From the NCBI GenBank assembly GCA_036426205.1, contig CM071573.1:76022743-76086742 (forward strand): a DNA stretch of 64,000 bases, given 5' to 3'. Position 1 is the first letter of the stretch, and each line of letters opens with the position of its first letter. The position numbers and the translations under genes were made by a program. The notes under the pieces were generated by a model. The model did no database searches, was not told the DNA's origin, and saw nothing but the letters and a program-made list of their open reading frames with translations. Shown here one piece after another: positions 1 to 11,042 of the stretch. This DNA is from Ascaphus truei. Taxonomy: Eukaryota > Chordata > Amphibia > Anura > Ascaphidae.

Positions 1-488
1 CTTAGTGTCTAACAACTTTTACACAACACATTTGAAGACAAAGTGAATGTCTCGCAGTTTAACAGACAAATAAATTTGGAAAAAAACTAAGTTAAGATAC
101 CTAAAAAGTGTATATCCTTCTCATTTTGTTGCCCAAACAATGCCCAAATCCTATGGACCTAGGCAGGACATAAACACTCAAGTACCTTGACCTATCCTAA
201 CACGACAAGTCTTGAAGCTCAATATATAGGCCTCTGTACATCTGGTGTTTCTTGCATGGAAATATTGGTTTAAAATAGGCCCCTGCTTTGTTCAGCCTGG
301 TTTCATTGTCATAAGACAAACCTGAGCAGAGTGCCTGGGTTAAATTTAGCTCGGTACAGATGGTGCATCTAACTATAAGATGATTACTCTTCAGTTAATC
401 CCTCCCTTATCTCTTCATTCAGGGAGATAGAATCACGCAGAAAGCATCGCTTAAATCTCTCGTGCTAGCACATACCGTCTCAGATTTA
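1..488. other. Unassigned non-coding sequence
   Basis: No exon, RNA gene or recognisable repeat boundary was seen here. The stretch lies more than 3.5 kb beyond the GHITM stop codon on that gene's downstream side. Confidence 0.4.
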
Positions 489-619
489 GGGGGTTATTCA
501 TTAAACTGTGATAGTGCCAATCGGGGCACTGTCACATGGACGCTCCTATTGACTTTAATGGGAATTTCCATGCAATCGTATCCTGATCAGCACTACTGCA
601 GTTTAATAAATAACCCCTA
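489..619. mobile_element. Palindromic MITE, GGGGTTATTCATTAAA family
   Basis: The element opens with GGGGTTATTCATTAAACTG and closes with the near reverse complement CAGTTTAATAAATAACCCC, so it can fold back on itself. Both halves carry versions of ATAGTGCC-AATCGGGGCACT. Related copies lie at 22431-22606 and 45745-45846. It has no coding capacity. The superfamily is not assigned because no clear target-site duplication was identified. Confidence 0.65.
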
Positions 620-1576
620 GTGATTAAAGGAAAGCAACATTCAAGATGCTATCAGGGGTTTACAAAAACTTTCAAGCCCTTTTCCCCACGTCCCCCGGCA
701 GAAACGCTGGGCTACTGCAACGATTAGATCTGTCATGGTACTTTGGTGAAATATTACATTTCATGGAACAGGTAAAACATTGACGAGGAAAGAGGGGTAC
801 AACATGGTACATTATTCCAGGGGTGCACAAGTTCAGTCCCTGCGGGCTACAAACAGACCAGCTTTTCAGGGCAGGAAATTGTTTTAGTGACAATTAAGGC
901 TAGACTAATTGGCTAGGATATGGCAATTGTTAGACTCCCCAGAATCAATGAGGTTAAGCAAGAATTTGTATTAACGGTAGAAAGTGATTGAAGCCCACAG
1001 ACATCATTTACAGGGCTGTCAGCTCTGCTGCCGAGAGGTTTGTCTTCCTACTGTATAAAGAATGGCCAGTTCTGACCTTGTAGCATTTCATGCAGTCTAA
1101 CATTGAACGGTTGAAAACAAATGTAGTCGAGAGGCAGCCTGCAGAAAATATACCCATAGCCTTTACTTCTTAAATGCAGTTACAACACGCAAATGTGCAA
1201 TCATTCATCACAATTGCATTCGTCGCTTCCATCTTCCATAATAGGTTTGCACATTTTATCATTTGTTCCAAGGGCTAAATTACTACTGTAAAGAATAAAG
1301 ATGGGCATCATTTTAGCGCAAGATATATTTTAGCACTATATATCTATCCCCTTAACCCTCCAAATAACACAGAGAACATATTAAACCAGGTATCTTTGTC
1401 TTGATTTCACACAATCTGCCAGAACAGATCTGATGGCAGATTAGGATGTGTCCGCGCACATTTTTAGTGCCCAATCCACCTTTGGATTTCTGTGTGCAGA
1501 TCAGATTTTGACAAATTCGCCCATCTTTAGTAAAGAATGAACATACGCCACCTGTGCAGTGGTAAGAAAACTGCAG

Positions 1577-1925
1577 CCTTAGGCCACGGGCATGGTCAGC
1601 GCTTAGGCGTTGACCCGTGCTGAGGCGAGCTGCTGCTCGGCAGTGAGCCCCTGCAGCCTCAATGAGCGGCTTTAGCAGGGGCTCGCGCACGCTTCCGCAA
1701 GCGTGTCTTATTACATTTTTAGATTTGGCGCTCACGGGAGCGCAGGGCCGGTCACGTGAGCGGTTCGCCCAATGAGGGCGAACCAGCTCAGTGACATCAC
1801 AGATCCCCCCCCCGACACACGCCCCCGGACGGCGCACGGACCAAGGCCAGGGAAAGCACCCGCTTTCCCCCAGCCTCCGTACGGCTGCAGTCCTATGGAC
1901 GCACTTATCCTGGTGCGCTCGGATC
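1577..1925. mobile_element. CpG-rich MITE-like block beginning TTAGGCC
   Basis: A sharply bounded GC- and CpG-rich block sits in AT-rich surroundings. It contains GGTCACGTGAGCGGTTCGCC and AATGAGGGCGAACC. The same GTCACGTGAGC(A/G)GTTC plus (C/A)AATGAGG-type modules recur at 60870-60910, and CAAATGAGGGCGAACC recurs near 44221. This points to a repeat family and not a gene promoter. Open frames across it on either strand have no recognisable domain. Termini are approximate. Confidence 0.45.
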
Positions 1926-2339
1926 CACAATGTTCTGCTAATCATGAACCCAATTATTATCAACAAGAAACTATAGTAACTGAGCAGAACATCTCTATGG
2001 GTGAGTTTCAGCCCATACATCAGCAAACCGCAACTAAACCATTATTTATCACACATACTGTATGCACCTAATTTATGTAAACACCACAGTAGTTATTATA
2101 TTAAAATATATGTATTGTGGCTGCGTTTCTATAAGGAAAGGATTGAGAAACAGTCTGGCTACTCCCAGTTTGTGTTAAAACATTAATACTGTAACAACCC
2201 TATTCAAATTCACAACTTTGTGTGCATCACAATTGCAGATGCTCTGCTTTCCAGCTAGTTGCAGGCAGCAGCTGCAGCTCGATTAGCATAGGCTGCCTAT
2301 TAACACTATGTATTTGTGATGGGATCTACCAAGTGTAAA

Positions 2340-3790
2340 TGTGTCGTTACAAACAGATGCAACACCAGACAGTAAATGTTCTAAGCCATTTGGCCGCAAA
2401 TGGCCGCCGGAAGCCAATTTGCCACCGCCCACTAAGATAAGTAAACACCCTACCCAAACCGGTAAAACCCCTTAAAATTAACCCATTACCCTAAACAGTA
2501 ATACAACTTAGCTTATAAGCGGCGGGATTCCAGTAGCGCAGCAGCCGCCTTTCAGTAGCGCCAAAGCAGCCACGACCAAATTTACCAGAATGGCACATCT
2601 GCTGTCCAGGCAAGGACATGTATGAACACCCCACCCCCCCCCAATATGTGTCCATTTCTTAGGCCAGTATTTAATATTCTGTAGGGCCTTCATGCTATTA
2701 GCACTAATCATGTGATTTATCCTCAAGGCTTCTTCAAAGATCATGAGTGAATTCCCAACATGCAGAAGCAGGGCGAGTTGTGTGTATTGTTTGCATCAGT
2801 AAGGCCATTTCATTTATATTTTACAGCACATTCCACCAATGCACACTTAATCCCTGCCCCCCGACCCCCAGGGAAACACCGGTTTCCAATATACAAGCAG
2901 TTTGAAACAAACAGAGCCACTGGGTCAGGGAATGGTGGTGTAACATTTTACTGGTAACCCTATGGCCATTTTTTTTTTTAAACCAAAACACTGGCACAAA
3001 AAGCTTTAATCAGGAAGAGTGCTACTTTAACAGACAGCTGTACATAAATTCGATTGCACCTAATCTGTTTTTAACACCAATTCACTCAGATTTGTAAATA
3101 AATATACCAGCAGAGAGTTTTATTAACAAAATAAAAATATTTTCACGAAAAATAAGGTAAGTTTCCATTGTCATAGGAACCACATTTACTGGATATTTCT
3201 AACGTTGCAAATAACAAAATGGCAGAGAAGGGAGAATTCTCACTAAGTCAGTGTTCGCAACGCCAGTCCTCACCCTCACACCACCCCCCCCCCCCCCCAC
3301 CATTCAAGTCACTGGCAGCAGCATGAATACCAGTGAATTAAAACAAATATGCAAACAAAATCAACCCATTTTGTTGTTGGAAACACCTACGCACCCGGCC
3401 TAAGGAGTCCTTGGGGGACCAGACATTATTTCACGCTTTGAATTCGCATCACAAATTAGATTCTGATTAACCCTTTCATAACGTACTTCTTTGCTCTGCT
3501 TCTGATGCCAACATTGAAAGGGCTAAAACAAAAATCTAAATAGGTTTGATCTGTTGCCAACATAACTGCACCTCCACAAATGGTACTTTGCCGTTAGGAT
3601 TTGTTTCAGCAAATAAGCTTTAAAATGTATTTAGTTATAAATCCCCTAGTTTGTGCCACAGAGATAATTGCAAACAAATCTTTCCATCCCTGCAACACAC
3701 ACTTTTACTGCAGGCATTCTCCAAGATCGTGTTTTTTTTCCATGCAATATAAATTCAGACCGTACAATTATTTTACTCCGCTCCTATTCT
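2340..3790. other. Non-coding sequence; may include distal GHITM 3' UTR
   Basis: No exon was recognised. Two homopolymer C tracts (2631-2642 and 3283-3298) are present. A reverse-strand AATAAA lies at 3118-3123 and could be a distal polyadenylation signal for GHITM if its 3' UTR is long. This is inference only. Confidence 0.3.
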
Positions 3791-3796
3791 GAATGA

Positions 3797-3871
3797 TTTA
3801 TTACCACTGAAAAGACAAATGCTTTTTTTTTGCCTCAATCTTAAATTATAAACAGGAATGGAGTATTTATT
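3797..3871 (-). promoter_or_regulatory. Candidate GHITM polyadenylation signals
   Basis: Reverse-strand AATAAA hexamers lie at 3866-3871 and 3797-3802, about 165 and 235 nt past the GHITM stop codon. Either could end a short 3' UTR. Which one is used cannot be told from sequence alone. Confidence 0.4.
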
Positions 3872-4034
3872 CAGCAGCAAGGCTTTTAGAATAGATTTAA
3901 TTAACATGCTTCTACCTCTATTGCTCAACAAACAATGTTGTTGATGAGTTTTATATTAGCATGTATTTAAGTCCAGGAGGTGAGCAAAGTGCCAGGGGAT
4001 GAGCCACCAATGAGATTACGAGTGGTGCACAGAT

Positions 4035-4119
4035 TCATTTCTTCCTGCCGCCGCCCCCCGCCAGCATCATGGCCAAACGGATAAAGATGTTTAGGGTGTC
4101 CGTGTAGATTCCCAGGCAC
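4035..4119 (-). CDS. GHITM: GHITM last coding exon (residues 320-347) and stop
   Basis: The acceptor TTCCAG precedes GTGCCTGG. The stop codon TGA is at 4037-4035. The exon encodes CLGIYTDTLNIFIRLAMML with Asp327, then AGGGGRKK. Four consecutive glycines replace the short TGGN tail of the human protein. Confidence 0.94.
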
Positions 4120-7100
4120 CTGGAAATGGAAATTCAACATGATGAAGAACAAATGTATTGATCATGTCCCTTGTCCTCCAGCAAAGGGTGGAAGAATGTA
4201 CATATGATAAATGAAATGGCAGGAAAACTGATACTGTGGGGGCATTTAAATAAACAACTACAGTAGCTAAATTAGTGTGCTGGTAAGATCAAGGTCAGCC
4301 TGGTATTGTAGAGATCTTGCTGTCATGTTTGTGTGACTGACACCCACACACTATTTTTATTTTTTTTAATATGAATCGTATAAAGCATGGGTTCTCGGAG
4401 CTGAACCACATACATTTCAGCTCCCGGGAGCCAATACTTCCAAGAAACTTACTTGGGAAGGGGGTGCCAGTAGCAGCCCAGATGGGGCTATGAGGATGAT
4501 GGCTTTATACGTCCCGCAGGCCAATAGGAAGCCGGGAAGTCATCCCTTGCAGCTTCCTATTGGTCGACGTGATGCGGGACTTTAAACTACGTGGAGATAC
4601 CGGCACCACCTTCCGAGGTAAAAAAAACAAAGTGTCGTCATTAAAATGTGTTGTATGTCACTCTGGCACTGAATGAGTTAATGCCATCACTGGATTTAAG
4701 CCAGGCTGGTCATTAACACATGCCATTATTAAGGCTTAATGGGCATACAGTTAGTGCAAGTAGCTACATCACAAGAGAATATTCAGTCACTGCATTGTCT
4801 GCGTTTGAGCGGTTTCAACCACATCACACAAATAGGTTTCATATACGTGGCTCTTGCAAGCAGTAATGGCTGAAGTACCACTATCACTGATGGCGTTAGT
4901 ACTTGGAATAATACTTACGAATTAATTGGGTCAAATTTCACGACTCCGTACATAGGATACGTCTCAGCGCGCTTGATTACTTTCTGAGTATCGTACAGAA
5001 GGAACATGCCAAAGAGCACCAAGCCCCCATAAATAGCAATGGAATAAAGGCCAGCGCCAAACATCGAGGTGGGAGGAAGGAACGCACTCCCTGGGGTGGA
5101 AGAAAAATACACAAAATCAGCAGGGAATTAGAACCATAACATTTTTTAACTCAACTCATCTTCCTATTAAGTGATTGCCAAAAGGTTTTGTGTGTCGGGA
5201 TATGAATGCCAGATAGTGAGGATAGGCATCATACACCCAGCATCTTTTACATAGAGGAACTGTCATTTACTGGGCACAAGGACACATCTAGAAGTCTAGT
5301 AACCACCAAACTGAATTTTCTGGCAGTTTAATTTCCTTTTAAGATTGTATTTGGGTGGAGATGGGAGTTTCGGAGACCCCACTGCATCCTTCCTGGCAAT
5401 GTGCTAGATTTATAGTGAAGGCATGCTGATCTGTTTTATATATTGCAATGTGACACATCTCACAGTGCATGGACTGTAGACAGGTGTCTTCATATTATGG
5501 GAACTCTTAATTTAAGGAAAACCTGGCTATTATTCATATTTACCAATGGACGAGACCAGAACGAGGCCCAGTCCGACCCCCAGGGGTGCGCCCATGTTCA
5601 GAAACTTCTCACTTGGGGCACACATGGCCACAGTTGATAGACCTCCTACCACACCAGCTGTGTACCAGGCAGCTCGGATGAGCAGAGGACCCCCGAGCAA
5701 GGTCAACGGAGCAACCACTGCTCCCATCACCCCTGCGGAAACAAATGCATGAATAGAAAGGCGTCTTTCCAACCACAACAAAAACACCAGTCAGCGAGAA
5801 CAAACTGAGCATGAGAAGCCACAAGCAATCCAAACATGCACATTTATAATCCTATTCATTACTGCAACGGCTGGCCAAGCATTGAATTAACACCAGAGGC
5901 GCTCACAGATACCGACCTGCATGCAACATCCAAGCAAGATGTTTCGCACCGGGACTTTGGTCATACGATATGGACCTAACAAGCATGCCTGCTCCAATCA
6001 TTGCTGCAAAGGTCACACCGATGGCCTGCAAGACAAAATTTATAAACCGGAGGCCTAATATATGAGAGAGGAGAGAGGGAGTCATCTCCACTCATAACCA
6101 CCTCAACCCTGCATCTTATTAGAAACACACAATAATGCACAAGTGTGCTTCACACTCTGCATCTTACACTGAACATTTCAGAGAAACAGTTTTCGGACTG
6201 CAATTCTTTTGATAATGGACATTCACGAGTAATTTGTAGGAAAACTGTGGAATTTTTGACTTCCCAGAATTGTAACCCTGTAATTTTGGGTAAAAGGGTT
6301 TTTATTTGTTCTACTAGAGGTTAAGAACTTTAATTGTGAATTAAGGAATTTTTACATCCAGTTTTGTCTATCTGGAAGTCTTATAAATTACTGTAAAGCT
6401 TATCATTTCAAACAGGTACTTAATTGCTAATAAATGCTACAAACTAAAAGTGCGGTCGTACAAAACCCGCATCACCTATAGTAATCCCATAAATTAATTG
6501 CCAACCGAATCCAAGGAAATAAAGGGAGTTTATAAATGCAATGTCTTGATTTTGCAGTCAGGAAATCGGCTCAGACCTGTCCTTTTTCACTGACCCAGAC
6601 AGAACACGCACCATTTTTATAGTAGCCATTTCAGCCGAGATGAACTAGTTGGAGATCAACCACTTCACTGTCACAATGGTCTGCAACACACCTGGGTTAA
6701 AGGGATAAAAGAAATATCCCAAAGAAAGAGAGCCTCACCATCCAGGAGCCCCTCATCATCAGGTTCATGAGAGCAGGGGATCTACTAACAGCGACAGCAG
6801 ACAGGGCTGTGAGGCTGATGCTGCCAGCAAAGTACATGTAGGTGGAGCGGATTCTGTCTTTCACATATTGAGGCCAAACACTGGAACGAGAGATTCATTC
6901 AGTTCTATGTATTGCATACTGCATGCTATGTTATATACATATCAATATTGTAACCCAGGCTACAGCAAGACTAATGATAGAATTTATAACTTACTATAGG
7001 ACAAATGCCGTGCTCTGTTTGTCTGAGTACACTCCCCATGCCACTATGAATGTCAATTGATATTCTGAATAGAGGTCTATTTAAGGGCTATCAAATATTT

Positions 7101-10100
7101 TCAATGAAGAAATACAAGAGACCCGGGAGAGATGTGCAAAACCTTCTACGTCCGCAAACTTGGTGAAAATTTGCTCTTTTCATTTTACAAAGTTCGTAAC
7201 AAAAAGTTGCCATGCATTAAAAGTCAATGTGCAGGTCACGTCCCCCTTTACATCAGGGGTGGCTGACTCCAGCCCTCAAGGGCCACCAACAGGTCAGGTT
7301 TTCAGGATATCCCTGCTTCAGCACAGACGGCCGTCGAAGATTGAGCCACCTGTGCTGAAGAAGGGATATCCCAAAAACCTGACCCGTTGGTGGCCCTTGA
7401 GGATTGGAGTTGGTCCGCCCTGTTCTATATACTGTCATTTTTTGCAAACTTCAGGCAAAATTTCGATCAAGTTCGAAAAAATTTCACAAAAAACAAAACA
7501 AAAAAAAATGATGCAGAGGGAAATGTTGCAAAGTCCGTTTGAAGACATTTGCACAACGGGAGTTTAAAGAAAACTGTTTTTCGAAGTAAATAGACCACAG
7601 AAGTAACACCAAATCAAAGTAGGATTGTCATTACCCAGAGTCCCTGGCTGCAGTGAAAGCACTGTACGCTAAAAAAAAGATAATGGGGAATGACAGGGTG
7701 CAGACCTGTCTGAGACGCGTGAATGTGCGCACAAGTGGCATTTTTATTTGCTGTAGAATAAACAGACGACTTACATAGCTTTCTCTATGGCGCCAATTTC
7801 ATTTGACATTCCCAGTCCATAATAACACAGCGCACCAAGACCAACTACAGCCCCGCCGGCGACAACCAACCTTCCAGCGCTGTCAACTACAACACGGGGA
7901 GGAAGAGATCGTGTACATAGGTCAGCAATGCATTTATTACCAAACTGATAATTTGAATCTGTTGAAAATCACGTTTCCCCTTTGGAAACTGGGTTTACTT
8001 TACCATTCATAGGGAGTTTGCAACAGTGTGACCCCAAATGTCAAAGAGGATTGAATGTTGTAGAGCAGGGGTGGCCAACTCCAGTCCTCAAGGGCCACCA
8101 ATAGATCAGGTTTTCAGGATATCCATGCTTCAGCACAGGTGGTTCAATCAGTCCCAGCTTTAGCACAGTTGGCTCAGTCTTTGACCGCGGATTGAGCCAC
8201 CTGTGCTGAAGCAGGGATATCCTGAAAACCTGACCTGTTGGTAGTACATGAGGACTGGAATTGGCCATCCCTGCTCTAAGGTCTTCTAGGCCTAGTTGAG
8301 ATTTGGAGTTGGCATTGGCCACACCTGTTTTAGGCAATAAACATGAGTACCAGAGGCAGAAAACACTACAATACTATGAGCATATAGCACGGAAAGGAGG
8401 ACTATAGCATTCAGCCACTGAAAGTTTTATAACACTTAATGGATTGCCAAATCCTATACACACTGTAGAATGAATAAATAATGCATGTGATCCCGTGAAT
8501 CATGAAGCTAAGAGAGTGACATTTGAAAGGAATATGTTGAAAAGTTGATGAGATCCCAATTATCGAAAATTGTGCTCGAGGGACTCATCGGCGGTCCCCA
8601 TACACCTGGGGACCCACTGTTCAGGAGTGGCGAACCCGGACGGACTTCGGCTCCACCGGGCAACCAATATGGCGATGGAAAGTGACTGTGGCGGTTCCTC
8701 TAAAACATATATATGAATATATCAATAAAAACAATTGATATATTTGTATTCCATCTTGCGCTCACCACAACTTCACCACCAATATGGCTACCAAGGTCAG
8801 GGCTCCCTGCAGCGAGCAATAGAAATACTTGTGTAGAGGACGCAGCCGGACATCGGGTGACCACCAGTTCAGGTAAGATTTAACAAAAAATATTACAAAT
8901 AAAGATTCCAGGTACAATTGATACTTTCATGTCTTAGTTACTGCTAAAAAGACATTGTATGAGAAGCCAAATAATTCAGAAAGGGGAGCTATATGGGGAG
9001 TGTAATTTCTAATGTTTCAGTGTTACCAACACTAGTTTCCTGACATCTGAATGGCTTATTGTGCAATCTTGTCTCATACTGTACATGATAACCACCTTCA
9101 TACAGTTGCCAGCACTGATTTTACATCATACTGTACGTATAACTGGCTATTTTTAAGAAACACATACATGTCACATTCCACCTCAGGCAGAAGTTACTTA
9201 CATCGAGCTGCTGTCCCCATCGAAGGCTCCAAAGCGGCTTCTTTGATTTCTTCCCGAGCAGACTTTACGCGCCGGAACCCAAACCTGGATTTGGATGCAT
9301 AACCCTATTGCAGAAGAAATAAAGAGACACTTGCTTTACTACTTCAAATATCAGTATGAAGAGCCCACGTATGTATACTTATCTACCTACTATAGGAGGA
9401 TATGAACCCCGGCTATAATAATCATACAAGTAATCACGAAATAAAGTGCAGAAGAGAGTCCCAAAAATCACAAACATTATAACAATAAAATGCAGTACTG
9501 TTTAAAGCTGCAGACAAGCAATATCCTACATGTGTTTGTATTTTTATTTTTTTAACAAATCAGTTATGTAATGTACTGAGAAAATATTGGAGCATTAAAA
9601 AAAAAATTCTGAAAGACATTTTTAATGTATTATGTGACAAGCATGTACAAAGTCACATCCCTTTTCTCTTCTGAAACAGGCCCTGGCACACCCCTTTTTG
9701 AGCCCTGCCCTCTCTCGCAGTGCACCAATTGTATCTAGTGACTACCTGTCACTAGATCTCCACAGAATATTGCATCTTTGGTCCTCTTCTGCTGCACTGA
9801 CGGCTATTTAGTGAACCCCCGAGCCGAATCTTCACTGATCGATCACAGAACGGATTGACAAGCAACTTAGCTAATTACATATCATTATGTGGATTGTATT
9901 GATGCGCATATTAAAAGGGGGGAGGGGGAAACCGGCAGCTTGGACTGCTGCTTTAATTCTCACTAAACTCCAAGAGCCCAAGTACACGGTACTGCCGAAG
10001 GGCCAGGACATACCTGGTTAGGCTGCAAGAGCCACTGGTTTGTTTTCAGTGTGGAATTCCTCAAAGCTGGAGATCCCTGGGTTAGGGTTGGGCGGAAAGC

Positions 10101-10145
10101 CAGTGTCGGCAAACTCCGCAGGCATACTAACCGTGCTGCAAGCAT
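4035..10145 (-). CDS. GHITM: Growth hormone-inducible transmembrane protein (TMBIM5/MICS1), eight coding exons
   Basis: The coding sequence is complement(join(4035..4119, 4919..5090, 5544..5732, 5917..6025, 6739..6880, 7775..7886, 9202..9304, 10014..10145)). The total is 1044 nt, or 347 residues plus stop, against 345 in the human protein as recalled. All junctions are GT-AG and in frame. GHITM belongs to the BAX-inhibitor-1/TMBIM family. It resides in the mitochondrial inner membrane, where it is linked to crista structure and Ca2+/H+ exchange. Visible support: an Arg-rich N-terminus without acidic residues (a matrix-targeting signal, about residues 1-45), about seven or eight hydrophobic segments between residues 85 and 340, the family stretches YDQSPG and LLYDTQKVIKRAE, and a basic tail GRKK. 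Asp296 and Asp327 match the membrane aspartates implicated in transport (human 294 and 325). No frameshift or stop is seen, so the gene looks intact. Confidence 0.96.
4340..4640. mobile_element. GC-rich repeat in GHITM intron, shared with 15170-15510
   Basis: The segment shares ordered modules with 15170-15510: an ATTTCAGCTC(C/T) block, CCAATAGGAAGCCG, a second copy of TTCCTATTGG in inverted order, and CGGCACC(A/C)CC(T/G). Two opposed CCAATAGG-type boxes give it a palindromic character. It is a dispersed non-coding element lying in the last GHITM intron (4120-4918). Confidence 0.5.
4919..5090 (-). CDS. GHITM: GHITM coding exon 7 (residues 263-320)
   Basis: The acceptor CCCCAG precedes GGAGTGCG, and the donor is GTAAGT. 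The exon encodes SAFLPPTS and a membrane segment ending YGGLVLFGMFLLYD, then TQKVIKRAE. Asp296 in LLYD is one of the conserved membrane acidic residues. Confidence 0.95.
5544..5732 (-). CDS. GHITM: GHITM coding exon 6 (residues 200-263)
   Basis: The acceptor CCGCAG precedes GGGTGATG, and the donor is GTAAAT, the weakest donor of the set. This is the longest coding exon and carries three hydrophobic stretches with small-residue packing (GGPLLIRAAWYTAG, GGLSTVAMCAPS, GAPLGVGLGLVLVSS). Confidence 0.95.
5917..6025 (-). CDS. GHITM: GHITM coding exon 5 (residues 164-200)
   Basis: The acceptor TTGCAG precedes GCCATCGG, and the donor is GTCGGT. The exon encodes AIGVTFAAMIGAGMLVRS, a membrane segment, then the family signature YDQSPG. 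It splices out in phase 1. Confidence 0.94.
6739..6880 (-). CDS. GHITM: GHITM coding exon 4 (residues 116-163)
   Basis: The acceptor TTCCAG precedes TGTTTGGCC, and the donor is GTGAGG. The encoded VWPQYVKDRIRSTYMYF leads into a second membrane segment, and the exon ends at MMRGSWM on a codon boundary. Confidence 0.94.
7254..7422. mobile_element. hAT-type foldback MITE, family A (CAGGGGTGG termini)
   Basis: Terminal inverted repeats run from CAGGGGTGGCTGACTCC to GGAGTTGGTCCGCCCTG, with an internal GGGATATCC...TCAGCACAG palindrome. Flanking octamers CTTTACAT and TTCTATAT differ by transitions only, consistent with a decayed 8-bp hAT target duplication. It lies inside the GHITM intron between coding exons 4 and 3. 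Confidence 0.8.
7640..7755. mobile_element. Fragment of CATTACCCAGAATCCCTGG MITE family
   Basis: The segment contains CATTACCCAGAGTCCCTGG and CACAAGTGGCATTTTTAT. Both are shared with the full palindromic copy at 31911-32201 and with 63200-63310. It lies within a GHITM intron, just downstream in the transcript of coding exon 3. Confidence 0.6.
7775..7886 (-). CDS. GHITM: GHITM coding exon 3 (residues 79-116)
   Basis: The acceptor TTGTAG precedes TTGACAGC, and the donor is GTAAGT. The exon encodes the first hydrophobic segment, LVVAGGAVVGLGALCYYGLG, followed by SNEIGAIEKA, which is nearly identical to the mammalian protein. It splices out in phase 2. Confidence 0.94.
8066..8273. mobile_element. 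hAT-type foldback MITE, family A
   Basis: CAGGGGTGGCCAACTCCAG at the left and GGAATTGGCCATCCCTG at the right are inverted repeats. The interior carries two opposed GGATATCC(A/C)TGCTTCAGCACAG-type arms with extra TTTAGCACAG sequence between them. It lies in the GHITM intron between coding exons 3 and 2. Confidence 0.82.
8530..8900. repeat. Unclassified GC-rich intronic segment
   Basis: A locally GC-rich stretch with two CACCA(A/C)(A/C)A-TATGGC modules is split by an AT-rich run. It looks like a transposon remnant, but no family relationship inside the window was found. Nothing coding was recognised. Confidence 0.3.
9202..9304 (-). CDS. GHITM: GHITM coding exon 2 (residues 45-79)
   Basis: The acceptor CAATAG precedes GGTTATGC, and the exon ends ...CGAT before donor GTAAGT. 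It encodes the basic GYASKSRFGFRR segment followed by EEIKEAALEPSM, a matrix-side linker conserved in the family. It splices out in phase 1. Confidence 0.93.
9502..9956. mobile_element. TTAA-flanked MITE in GHITM intron 2
   Basis: The element is bounded by TTAA at both ends. Termini TTAAAGCTGCAGACAAGC and GCTTGGACTGCTGCTTTAA are inverted repeats. It shares long stretches with 25379-25875, including the CATCTTTGGTCCTCTTCTGC module. TTAA duplication with short inverted repeats is typical of piggyBac- or Kolobok-type elements; the assignment between them is open. It sits close to the branch side of the intron upstream of coding exon 2. Confidence 0.75.
10014..10145 (-). CDS. GHITM: GHITM first coding exon (residues 1-44)
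   Basis: The exon starts with ATG at 10145-10143 and begins MLAARLVCLRSLP, close to the mammalian N-terminus. It ends CAG with donor GTATGT immediately below 10014. The encoded segment is the mitochondrial presequence: five Arg and one Lys with no Asp or Glu. The start is supported by this homology and by the splice acceptor about 25 nt upstream. Confidence 0.95.
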
Positions 10146-10173
10146 GCTGCCTCTGTGCGCTTGGTCAGTACTG
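10146..10173 (-). other. GHITM: GHITM 5' UTR part of exon 2 and splice acceptor
   Basis: On the minus strand a pyrimidine run TTTTCTTTCCCCCAG precedes the ATG by about 25 nt. A tandem acceptor NAGCAG allows the exon to begin at 10173 or 10170. This implies a separate non-coding first exon further upstream, as in mammals. Confidence 0.7.
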
Positions 10174-10261
10174 CTGGGGGAAAGAAAACCCTAGTATTAT
10201 ATACAGTTAAAGAATACACATGTATCCAGAACATTCTGCAGAACTCATAATACTTAGTCAC

Positions 10262-10312
10262 TAATGTGAAGTGCTATATACACTAATGGCTCTATATGAA
10301 TAAAGACATACA
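10262..10312 (+). repeat. LINE 3' tail fragment
   Basis: GAAGTGCTATATACACTAATGG is followed by ATAAAGACATACATAC, which matches the 3' end of the LINE copy at 11880-12366. Only the last about 50 bp are present, in GHITM intron 1. Confidence 0.6.
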
Positions 10313-10857
10313 TACAACAAATGTGTACAGAGCAGATTTTTGAAGAATATCAGAATTTCTAGGAAATTACAGGCTTGTGTATGACAAATACCGGGAAGGA
10401 ACTTAGGACAGTGTGCAGTCAGTGAAGCAGAGGCAGGAGGAAGGCACAATTATAAGTGAGTAATGTTGCCATTCTGATGCTTTTCATACAAAGTGGGACA
10501 TAAATATTGAAAGACTCAGGGAAGATGGAAAGAGAGATAGAGAATGATAAGATGAGACTGGGTGTGCAAGACAGATAAAGGGTATTAGGGTGTGGGGCAG
10601 CAAAACGAGCAAACGAAAAAAACACAGGAATGGCTAATTAGACATGTGTCTAATTAGATTGGGTACCGTGCCCATTGCGCCAGGTTCTGGGTGTTGTATT
10701 GTGTGTGGGTACACACACACACACACAATCCAAAGATCAAGGAAGGAGACAGCACTGGAGACGGGTGGAAAAATATATTTAATACATTTTTGCCCCCATC
10801 TCCTGTGCCGTCTCCTTCCCTGATCTTTGGATTTCGGTGAAGTATATTTAAGCATTA

Positions 10858-11042
10858 GGCTGCGCTTACAGTGCCGGCGACAGAGAAGCGACAGTGATGT
10901 CACGCTGCGGTTGCTAGAAAAAAATCAAATTGAGTTTACTTCCAGCGATCGCAACCAAGCCGTCGCGCCGCTCCAACTACAAGCGCAAGCGCTGGCTGTA
11001 ATGCATTCGTTTTGCCGCGACGTCGGCAGTATAAGTGCAGCC
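10858..11042. mobile_element. CpG-rich Harbinger-like MITE with TTA duplication
   Basis: Flanking TTA trinucleotides (10855-10857 and 11043-11045) bracket termini GGCTGCGCTTACAGTGCCG and CGGCAGTATAAGTGCAGCC, which are inverted repeats. The interior is rich in CpG. The TTA target duplication and terminal GG...CC suggest a PIF/Harbinger-type element. It lies in GHITM intron 1 about 200 bp from the presumed first exon, so it could be mistaken for part of the CpG island. Confidence 0.65.

Noticed and set aside
1352..2026. 224-codon minus-strand open frame
   Set aside because: It spans a GC-rich repeat block and AT-rich flank, with no domain, codon bias or splice context.
8570..8615. Minus-strand CCGATGAGTCCC resembling a canonical hammerhead 5' core
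   Set aside because: No GGAC-GAAAC partner follows at a suitable distance, so no hammerhead fold can be drawn; not counted with the family.
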